Origin: an uncultured Flavobacteriales bacterium
GTDB lineage: Bacteria; Bacteroidota; Bacteroidia; Flavobacteriales; Weeksellaceae
Length of the DNA: 10,826 nucleotides
Assembly (NCBI GenBank): GCA_937973555.1
Contig: CALJKL010000007.1
Coordinates: 1-10,826 of the forward strand
Reading direction: 5' to 3'
Position numbers and translations under genes: made by a program. The number at the start of each line of letters is the position of its first letter. The stretch's first letter is position 1. This document shows positions 1 to 5,971 of this stretch, piece after piece. The notes beneath the pieces were generated by a model. It saw only the letters and a list, made by a program, of their open reading frames with translations, had not been told where the DNA came from and ran no database searches.

Positions 1-708
1 ATACAATCTTGAAAGAACTGCATGCCCACTTGGATAAGCGTCAGTCACTTCTTTTGCGACGCAAGGTTCTGCGCTTTTGATGTACAGAAATGGACGCTTT
101 CGAGGGTATTCTAGTTTTAATTTTTGAATAAAATCAGTAGTAGCTTGTGCAGAATTAAATATTTCATCAGGATTTAATTGCTCTCCACTTACTTTATTGT
201 AATGATTTACAATAGAGGTCATATCGGATACAAGTTTTTTTCTTGAATCATTGTTTTCAATAGCTAATCCAAGTTGAGTATTACCTGATAAATATTGTCC
301 TATTGATTCAGGTGATTTACCGGACATACGAGAAATTACATTCACATCTTCGGGTAATATTTCTCCGGTATTTATCCTTTTTTGAATATTTGATATATTT
401 TCATCCGATGATTCTATCGGTGCTTTTTTTCTATCAATAGGAATATTAATCCCATTGGGTGCTGTTAATGAAGTTGGTTCAAAATTAAAATCAAGAAAAT
501 TAGTGTGGTTTTCTTGAGATGGGAGATTGGAATTTATATTTTGAGATGAATTGTCTAATTCGATAGAAGAGGTGCCAGAAACCGCTTTTTTTTTTTGAGA
601 TTCCACTGCATCCAATAAAGGATTGGCAGACTGTGGTGTGTCTTTTTTCTTTTGAGGCTCTTGTTTTATAACAGCCTGCAATAATGGATTATCTGTACGT
701 GCTGACAT
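1..708 (-). CDS. Partial PAP2/class A acid phosphatase-like protein with long hydrophilic N-terminus (3' end off the left edge)
   Basis: The frame opens at ATG (708-706), one base after the stop of the 607-residue gene, and stays open for 236 codons to the window edge, so the C-terminus is missing. Seen: residues 1-150 are polar, Lys/Ser/Asn-rich and lack a signal peptide; NPLLQAV (7-13) and NPLLDAV (29-35), each followed by QKKK, form a short repeat. Residues 150-236 read as a helical segment, then K198-x6-R205-P206 (motif 1 of the PAP2 superfamily, KX6RP), then YPSGHA with PSGH at 226-229 (motif 2). The 'RKRPF...PC...YPSGHA' arrangement is typical of class A nonspecific acid phosphatases and related PAP2 enzymes. 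The third motif, SRX5HX3D, would lie beyond the edge. Family knowledge: Lys, Arg and the PSGH His form the phosphate-binding site, and the missing third-motif His would be the nucleophile. Inference: an enzyme made with the virion genes, possibly packaged or ejected; the substrate cannot be told. Confidence is high for the open frame and good for PAP2. Confidence 0.82.
   Translation of the reverse strand, partial: MSARTDNPLLQAVIKQEPQKKKDTPQSANPLLDAVESQKKKAVSGTSSIELDNSSQNINSNLPSQENHTNFLDFNFEPTSLTAPNGINIPIDRKKAPIESSDENISNIQKRINTGEILPEDVNVISRMSGKSPESIGQYLSGNTQLGLAIENNDSRKKLVSDMTSIVNHYNKVSGEQLNPDEIFNSAQATTDFIQKLKLEYPRKRPFLYIKSAEPCVAKEVTDAYPSGHAVLSRLY
604..690 (-). repeat. Two-copy short repeat encoding NPLLxAV ... 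QKKK
   Basis: Bases 670-690 and 604-624 encode NPLLQAV and NPLLDAV, 22 residues apart, and each is followed within 3-6 residues by QKKK. The DNA copies are also similar, so a small tandem duplication is plausible. It lies in the disordered-looking N-terminus of the PAP2-like protein and could be a linear binding motif; that role is inference. Confidence 0.6.
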
Positions 709-709
709 A

Positions 710-2533
710 TTATTGTTCTACCGTTTCGTTTTCAATTGTTATTTCTGTAGGCACTTCCTGACCTTTTTTCACCGATGGTTGCAATGCAACTTTTTGAGCA
801 TCCATTACCTGATCTAAATTTACTGTTTGGTTGTCTTTACCAATAATGTATGCAGGAGCTAATTTTATTAAATTATCCTTACTCATTTGTATTAAGAATT
901 GCGCACCTGTTAAATTAGTTCCATTTTTACTATTAAAAGCATTTTTAGCTTCTTCAATTTGTTGAGGGCTAATTAATGTGCCATTCATAAATGCTCCGTT
1001 ACTTATTTTATAAGTGCCATCAGGTCTTGGTTCTAAATTTTTTGTTATAGTTTTTCCAGCACCTTTGCCTTCGGAATCTGGTTGTGTAACCTGAATACCT
1101 CCTATAATACTTTTATATCCTTCGGGAATATCTTTGGCTTTTACTACGTAAGAACCATCTTTTTGAGAAACAGACATCCCCACCACATCATCAAAAATAG
1201 GTCGTAATTTAGATTCATCTTGCGACCCTCCTCTTGCATTTTTCAATTCCTGTACTTTTATTTTACCTTCTTTGCTCATTCTGGCTGCTGCTTTTTTAGC
1301 ATCTGCGTTTATACGTGCTACTGTTATCTTTCCTCTCTCTTCCATTGCTTTTAAATTCGCTGCTGTCTGTTCTTTATCAAATTCATCAGCCGTTTGTTTA
1401 TAAGAACCATTATATTGGGCTAATGTTTCAATAGCAGCAAAATCAGGCGTAGTCATCATTATTTTATCAGATGTTCTTTTACCTGTAACCGGATCAACTC
1501 CTAATTTAGCCGCTAATTGTTTTGTATTGATATAATTTTTATCTCCGGGCTTTAATCCCAAATCATTATTATAATCATCGGCTCTTTTTAAAATATGCTG
1601 CATATATGGAGAATATACTTCTTCGGGTAGTTGCTCTACTTTATCTCTTAACATCATCATTTGTTGAGCATCTTTTCCCCCATAATTATATGCTGATAAT
1701 GAATTGTTTTTTAAAGTATCAAAATCTACGTTAGATTCTGTAACTTTAAATACTTTACCATTTTCATCTACACGGGTAAATGTTTTTGATTCAGATTTTA
1801 ATGGCAATTGTTGTGTCGGGATTGCTCCCTTTGTCCTTTGCTTTACTGTAGGAGCATCTGTTGTTGTTTGGGTATCATAAACAGTTTCTACTCCATTTCT
1901 ACTTGTTACTGTTTTCTTATTGGTAGTAGAAGATGGACTTCCCAATGAACCTTCAATTATTTTTTGATGCAATGAATCAGCATCAAAATCAAGAGATTTT
2001 TGAAAAGGAGAATAATCTCCATTCCAAAAACCTAGTTTATCCTGCTGGTCTAAATGATTTTGATAAGCCTTTTGATCTTCGTCTAAAGTTTGAGAAGCCT
2101 TTTCAGATTCTAATTTTTTACGACCTACATAACGATGTTGCGCCCATGTAGCGGCATCTTGTGTATCTCTTAAACCACTTTGATATTTTGCGTATGCTTG
2201 TTTATAGGCATCGCTATTTTTATCATTAATACTAATTAAATTAAAATAATTCTTATCGTTTTGTGCCTGTAAATCATCTATTAATTTTCTATCCTGTGGT
2301 AAAACCTCTCCAGTTTGAACCTTGCCAGCAGATAACATTTTTAATTCATTATCCCTGTCCTTTATTTTTTGTTCATATTTTCTTACATTGTTTTCATGAT
2401 TCATCAGCATCAAATCTCTATTTGTTTGATTGATGACGCTGTTATCTCCTTCACCTACTACTGGCGCACCTGATCCGGCACCTAATCCTGAATTTCCAGT
2501 ATAAGAAATAAGTTCTGTTCCTAAAGTTGGCAT
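710..2533 (-). CDS. 607-residue putative internal/ejection (cargo) virion protein
   Basis: I do not recognise a named domain. The protein is hydrophilic throughout, with no signal peptide or membrane segment. Residues 40-165 are rich in Lys, Glu, Gln and Asp and look helical. Residues 200-270 are Thr/Ser/Lys-rich and probably extended. Residues 385-432 form a strongly helical, Ala/Lys/Glu-rich stretch that could be a coiled coil. Residues 440-520 alternate like a small beta domain, and the end is polar. This composition fits internal or ejected head proteins of podoviruses (compare the large internal proteins of T7 or the cargo proteins described in crAss-like phages), as does its place after the ring genes and the 212-residue protein. 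It starts at ATG 2533 after a 29-base gap and ends in TAA one base before the PAP2-like gene. Function is inferred from context only. Confidence 0.7.
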   Translation of the reverse strand: MPTLGTELISYTGNSGLGAGSGAPVVGEGDNSVINQTNRDLMLMNHENNVRKYEQKIKDRDNELKMLSAGKVQTGEVLPQDRKLIDDLQAQNDKNYFNLISINDKNSDAYKQAYAKYQSGLRDTQDAATWAQHRYVGRKKLESEKASQTLDEDQKAYQNHLDQQDKLGFWNGDYSPFQKSLDFDADSLHQKIIEGSLGSPSSTTNKKTVTSRNGVETVYDTQTTTDAPTVKQRTKGAIPTQQLPLKSESKTFTRVDENGKVFKVTESNVDFDTLKNNSLSAYNYGGKDAQQMMMLRDKVEQLPEEVYSPYMQHILKRADDYNNDLGLKPGDKNYINTKQLAAKLGVDPVTGKRTSDKIMMTTPDFAAIETLAQYNGSYKQTADEFDKEQTAANLKAMEERGKITVARINADAKKAAARMSKEGKIKVQELKNARGGSQDESKLRPIFDDVVGMSVSQKDGSYVVKAKDIPEGYKSIIGGIQVTQPDSEGKGAGKTITKNLEPRPDGTYKISNGAFMNGTLISPQQIEEAKNAFNSKNGTNLTGAQFLIQMSKDNLIKLAPAYIIGKDNQTVNLDQVMDAQKVALQPSVKKGQEVPTEITIENETVEQ

Positions 2534-2562
2534 TTAACTTTTATTGTTATTTTAAAATTTTA

Positions 2563-3201
2563 TTACCAGCCACCTCCTGCACCGCCGCCGCCACTAAAGT
2601 TGCCTCCACCAAATCCAGCTCCACTAGATTGACCGCCACCACCGCCAAATTGCATATCCCCTCCCATACCACTTATACTTGATGTAGTGGTAGACCAATC
2701 TTTTTCAATATTTTGTGCATTAACCCTTCTTGCTTCTGCAATAGCTTGTGTCTTATCCTTCCAAGGCGCATCAATATTAACCTGCCAAGGCGTAACATAA
2801 TTTCTTTCGTCTACATACTTACTTTGGTTAAGTACATTTGAAATCTGGTTAAGCCTATTACTATCTCTCATCATTGCCAATTTCAATCTGCCATCTTCTC
2901 CTGCCCCATATAATGAACCTACTGAATTTACATCGCCTCCACCTCTTAATATCGCTCCTAAACCTGACGAAAATTGTCTGTCTGAAGCATCATTATAGGC
3001 TTTCTCTGCCCTAGCGGACATTCCATTGGCTAATTCAGATTCAACTAAATTTAAGTTATAATCTGCATTCTGATCTCTGCCTATTTTGGGACGTAACTTT
3101 TCTTGTTCTTTTGCCTGCTGCTCTAATTTCTTTTTCTCATTTAAGTCAAGCCCCATTTTTACCATACTTAAAAATGTTCCTATTCCCTGACCGTAAGACA
3201 T
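2563..3201 (-). CDS. 212-residue virion protein with Gly-rich C-terminal tail, putative internal/ejection protein
   Basis: This is probably a virion component, but no catalytic motif is visible. Residues 1-20 form a mildly hydrophobic, possibly amphipathic helix with small residues. Residues 21-38 are highly charged (EKKK, KEQEK), and residues 50-130 look helical. Residues 178-211 are nearly all Gly with Ser, Ala and Phe, ending in Trp. Small proteins with a short apolar N-terminus, a helical middle and a flexible tail are common among ejection proteins of short-tailed phages (T7 gp14-like or P22 gp7-like in role, not in shown homology). The gene starts at ATG 3201, three bases after the TAG stop of the 154-residue gene and in the same reading frame as it. 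A 29-base AT-rich gap separates it from the 607-residue gene. The assignment as ejection/internal protein is inference from composition and neighbours. Confidence 0.7.
   Translation of the reverse strand: MSYGQGIGTFLSMVKMGLDLNEKKKLEQQAKEQEKLRPKIGRDQNADYNLNLVESELANGMSARAEKAYNDASDRQFSSGLGAILRGGGDVNSVGSLYGAGEDGRLKLAMMRDSNRLNQISNVLNQSKYVDERNYVTPWQVNIDAPWKDKTQAIAEARRVNAQNIEKDWSTTTSSISGMGGDMQFGGGGGQSSGAGFGGGNFSGGGGAGGGW
2569..2670 (-). repeat. Gly-rich low-complexity coding tract
   Basis: This tract encodes residues 178-211 of the 212-residue protein, dominated by runs of GGG with Ser, Ala, Phe and a final Trp. The DNA is a local GC-rich patch (CCACC/CCGCC repeats on the plus strand) in otherwise AT-rich sequence, and it could expand or contract by slippage. 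Confidence 0.8.
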
Positions 3202-3204
3202 AAT

Positions 3205-3669
3205 CTAAACTTTTATTAATGTGATAGCTTTTTGATCTGTATTCTCTTCTTGCAGCATACCACATTTTATTAAATAATTAATTGCTGGCGTATTTTTTTT
3301 ATATAATACACATCCAAATTTTTGAGGAAGCACTTTACATATTGATTCAAAAAATGATTTCAATATATCAGGCTTTCTGTACATTTTATTTATAGCAAAA
3401 CTATAAAGCACATCTTTAAATGTAACCACATATCCAATTGGCATATCATTTAATAATGCTTTGTAATAATTAAGTTCTCCCGGTAGTTCGTTTTCTGCAT
3501 TTTTTATCATTACCATTTGAATATTAACAGCATCGTCATGTGTCATTTCTACATTTATATCCTTATCAATATATTCAGGATAATTTTTAATCAATTCACT
3601 ATCTCCTTCATAGGCTAAATCTATGAAATCACGAATTTTATTAAATTTTATTTTAGACAATACTACCAT
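3205..3669 (-). CDS. GNAT-fold-like protein with degenerate acetyl-CoA site
   Basis: The 154-residue protein has the layout of the GNAT acetyltransferase fold. A helical N-terminus leads to a PIGYVVTF strand (77-84). Next comes the strand VLYSFAINKMYRKP (87-100), where GNATs carry motif A, then a helix (100-115). The end is a CVLYKKNTPAINYLIKCGM segment (120-138) that closely matches the usual 'N..A..FY.K.GF' helix and following strand. The acetyl-CoA loop (Q/R-x-x-G-x-G/A) is not present; YRKPDI stands in its place, so catalysis is doubtful. Family knowledge: a T7 internal virion protein (gp13) has been placed with GNAT-like folds, so a structural role is possible. The start ATG at 3669 overlaps the 373-residue gene by 17 bases; a TTG at 3660 is an alternative. 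It ends in TAG, the only amber stop among the complete genes. Confidence 0.65.
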   Translation of the reverse strand: MVVLSKIKFNKIRDFIDLAYEGDSELIKNYPEYIDKDINVEMTHDDAVNIQMVMIKNAENELPGELNYYKALLNDMPIGYVVTFKDVLYSFAINKMYRKPDILKSFFESICKVLPQKFGCVLYKKNTPAINYLIKCGMLQEENTDQKAITLIKV

Positions 3670-4774
3670 TCCAATTCATTTGAGGGAAACATTCAGGGAA
3701 ATTAGTATTCCATGTTGCCACAGTCTGTAATGATTTTAAATCTTCAATCGAAATTGGATTAAGGAATACGACTAACGCATCCCTTTGTTTTTCTCTTTCA
3801 TAAAAAGCCATTTGTTTTTCAACTGGTTTATACTTATCGTTAAACACCATTCTTCTGTATTCAACACCAGCCATTAATGCAAAATTCGCATAATTAGGAA
3901 CAAGTACTTCTCCGTCCACATCTATTCCATTCATTTGGTATGTTAGAAGTAATTGGGTATTATCTTCAAAATGCTCCAAGTTTCTTACATAAATTTTAGT
4001 TCCGCACGCAGATATATTACATTGACCAGCCCAAGGAGAACAATTTTTCCAAAACTTTCCGCAATTTTTACCGTTAGTTGTTATAGGGTTTAGATAGCAA
4101 CCACAACACTCATAAAACATTTTTTCATTGTCGGCTGTTGGTAATGGACATCCGCATGGTTTTACTTCTAATTTACATAGCTTTCGTGTCAATGTATAAA
4201 CTACCACTTCGCTATCTACGGAACCAGTTTCGTATGAAATATCATAACTGGGATCATAGCTTCCCGGATTAAAAGTATATTTCGTAGTCGGGATTTCTCT
4301 ATACTCCATTACATCACCATTTTTACATAGTGAAACCCAATTGTATTCAGTATAGGTTGTGCCATCAATAACAACATCTTTTGTAACTACACTTAAATTG
4401 CTTGATGAATTACACAGACCATCACTTGCACAATCACATTTATCGCATGTACATTGTTTTTTTTCAGGTTTAGGTATTGTCAATAATGTTGGATTAAAAT
4501 AAAGAGGTTTTAGTCTGTCATGTTTTGTTTTTATTCCTAATGATAAAAACCTTAAACAATCTAACGGAATATCTACATAATTACCAACACCGTCATATTT
4601 CAAATCCTGAAAAATACTTTTAGTGATAAACAAAGTATTAGTAAATAACTCTTTCCATTCCTCCTGAAATAAAATAAGATATTCTTTAAAGTATTTTCTG
4701 CGATCATTAAATTTATGAACGCAGTATAGTTCTGTAACTTTGTTTAATGTATATGATGGGCAGCTTCCTGTCAT
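3653..4774 (-). CDS. 373-residue Cys-rich ring/tail-hub-type virion protein
   Basis: This is probably a portal-proximal ring or tail-hub protein. Residues 15-105 (helical, then 'VDIPLDCLRFLSLGI') resemble the N-terminal part of a structural-protein family I remember from Bacteroidota phages, in which a substrate-like 'Y...DLP.D.LR' segment precedes Cys clusters. There are 20 Cys: one cluster at 108, 110, 113, 115 and 121, and a second of ten between 200 and 257, including C207/C209 and C223/C224/C226. Residues 260-300 are beta-rich, and 304-350 form a charged helical arm. The clusters could bind metal or form disulfides; which one cannot be read from sequence. The ATG start shares ATGA (4774-4771) with the stop of the 227-residue gene, which implies translational coupling. 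The 3' end overlaps the GNAT-like gene by 17 bases. The structural role is well supported by context; the exact ring position is not. Confidence 0.68.
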   Translation of the reverse strand: MTGSCPSYTLNKVTELYCVHKFNDRRKYFKEYLILFQEEWKELFTNTLFITKSIFQDLKYDGVGNYVDIPLDCLRFLSLGIKTKHDRLKPLYFNPTLLTIPKPEKKQCTCDKCDCASDGLCNSSSNLSVVTKDVVIDGTTYTEYNWVSLCKNGDVMEYREIPTTKYTFNPGSYDPSYDISYETGSVDSEVVVYTLTRKLCKLEVKPCGCPLPTADNEKMFYECCGCYLNPITTNGKNCGKFWKNCSPWAGQCNISACGTKIYVRNLEHFEDNTQLLLTYQMNGIDVDGEVLVPNYANFALMAGVEYRRMVFNDKYKPVEKQMAFYEREKQRDALVVFLNPISIEDLKSLQTVATWNTNFPECFPQMNWNGSIV

Positions 4775-5454
4775 GGATTAAGTAAATTCCTGTCGCTTTC
4801 GCTAACAGGGTTTGGATTTTTATTTTGATTATTAGTTGTTTTTACCAAGTGGCCTTCATCAACTATCTTTCTCATCATGCTTATTACTGCCGTTGTTATA
4901 GCTGCATTCCTTGAATTTGGGATTTCTAAATCCTCACTTATTTCAGGCACATATATCACTCTTATAAATGGTGGGGGGCTAATGATTGAGGAATTACACC
5001 TTACTATAACTTTATTTTGAATTAATGACCAAAAAACATTTTTTGTACTTGGTAATAAATCATCCTGCCATGCTTTATCTATACTATCACGAATAAGTTC
5101 CTTTGTAAATTTTGCACCAATCGGAAATATGTTTTGTATTCCAATATCCCATTTATCAAACGGGAAACTCATTGGCTTTTGTTTCAATAAATAATAATCC
5201 CCTTCTTCTTTGCTTTTTGTAATTTGTATTGTTTGGGTTTGCAACCAATCATGCGAAAATGTAACATAATCTTCTTGCCTGTCGGCTCTCATTTCAGCAC
5301 GCTTCAAGTCGTATTCTTGTTGAAGCATAGCTGCATACGCCGACCCTGTTTGAAATATAAAATCATTTAAGGTGTAAAAATCTGTATTTGAAGCATAATC
5401 TTCATAATACAAATCCATTATCCTGTTAGCTAATATGTTTATTTTTGTTGCCAT
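4771..5454 (-). CDS. 227-residue ring/connector-type (head completion or tail tubular-like) virion protein
   Basis: The N-terminal third (residues 1-60) is helical and rich in Tyr and Asp, with helices around ILANRIMDLYYEDY and AYAAMLQQEYDLKRAEMRA. A beta-rich middle follows (85-175), including VRCNSSIISPPPFIRVIYVP. Near the C-terminus is a helix (183-196, TAVISMMRKIVDEG), then the polar tail VKTTNNQNKNPNPVSE. This layout (helical arm, beta core, C-terminal helix, 'T-N-x-Q-N-x-N-P' ending) matches what I recall of ring/adaptor proteins of crAss-like and other Bacteroidota podoviruses, and fits its place between the muzzle and Cys-rich ring genes. The ATG start directly abuts the TAA of the 66-residue gene (TAAATG), and the TGA stop is embedded in the ATGA start of the next gene. 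Ring identity is family-level inference. Confidence 0.68.
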   Translation of the reverse strand: MATKINILANRIMDLYYEDYASNTDFYTLNDFIFQTGSAYAAMLQQEYDLKRAEMRADRQEDYVTFSHDWLQTQTIQITKSKEEGDYYLLKQKPMSFPFDKWDIGIQNIFPIGAKFTKELIRDSIDKAWQDDLLPSTKNVFWSLIQNKVIVRCNSSIISPPPFIRVIYVPEISEDLEIPNSRNAAITTAVISMMRKIVDEGHLVKTTNNQNKNPNPVSESDRNLLNP

Positions 5455-5655
5455 TTATTTGCCACCAAAATGCTGTGTGTGATAACGTTCCCTATTTACC
5501 TGATTAGAACGAACCACATTTGTATTAGAAGGTATATTTACTGGATTACCCGCATCACTTCTTTTATGAGAAATTGCCTGAATCTGCCGTTGAGATTCCG
5601 GTATTTCACGCTGGAATACTTTTGTAGTTCTTGTTCCACCTGAACAATTACACAT
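5455..5655 (-). CDS. 66-residue basic hypothetical protein starting MCNC
   Basis: I do not recognise a family. The protein begins MCNCSGG and is otherwise polar and basic (many Arg, Lys, His and Asn, few acidic residues). It has no membrane segment and no predicted globular core, so it may be a peptide that binds a larger virion or membrane partner. It is likely real for three reasons: it fills the space between two genes exactly, its stop abuts the next ATG, and its ATG follows an A-rich leader (5656-5665) of the kind seen at Bacteroidota starts. The two N-terminal Cys echo the CxCxxC motif of the membrane protein just upstream in the transcript, but a partnership is only a guess. Confidence 0.6.
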   Translation of the reverse strand: MCNCSGGTRTTKVFQREIPESQRQIQAISHKRSDAGNPVNIPSNTNVVRSNQVNRERYHTQHFGGK

Positions 5656-5680
5656 ATTTTTTTATTTAAAATTATGTATT

Positions 5681-5971
5681 TTATTTCATTTTTGAGAAAA
5701 TAGTTCCTATCCCCATTGCCACCAAAATGACAACAACATATTCAGTTATTAACTGATGCCATATTATCCAATATATTGCAGTTCCCCACCAAGGGGTCAT
5801 GCAAACATTACACTCACAAATAGGGTATCTATAAAATAATGGCAACCCTTTTCTTTCTAGCCAATCCCCAACAAAACCAAAAATCATTTGTGGTTGAAAG
5901 CATTTCCAAATAGCCATAATTATACATGCCACTATAAATGCTCTTTGTATTACCTGAATATCGTTTATCAT
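5681..5971 (-). CDS. 96-residue small membrane protein with CECNVC-MTPWWG motif
   Basis: Membrane segments are visible at about residues 8-22 and 72-92, with a third apolar stretch at 60-71 (GTAIYWIIWHQL). Between them lies a loop with C52-x-C54-x2-C57 followed by MTPWWG. The 'CxxC...P(F/W)WG' pattern preceding a hydrophobic helix is reminiscent of small membrane proteins of the DUF1360 type (CPxCxGFW) and of small proteins in Bacteroidota phages, but I cannot name the family. The role is unknown: a holin-like or membrane-anchoring function is possible, yet its place among tail genes instead suggests an entry or assembly role. Its ATG shares ATGA (5971-5968) with the TGA stop of the muzzle gene, so the two should be translated together. 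A 25-base gap follows it. Confidence 0.65.
   Translation of the reverse strand: MINDIQVIQRAFIVACIIMAIWKCFQPQMIFGFVGDWLERKGLPLFYRYPICECNVCMTPWWGTAIYWIIWHQLITEYVVVILVAMGIGTIFSKMK

Noticed and set aside
1933..2151. Plus-strand open frame of 72 codons
   Set aside because: It lies antisense inside the 607-residue gene, has no start context, and its protein shows no recognisable pattern; shadow frame.
2534..2562. AT-rich gap with AAAATTTTAAAAT palindromic character, considered as a terminator
   Set aside because: There is no GC stem and no clear loop with a U tract; it is just an AT-rich leader between co-transcribed genes.
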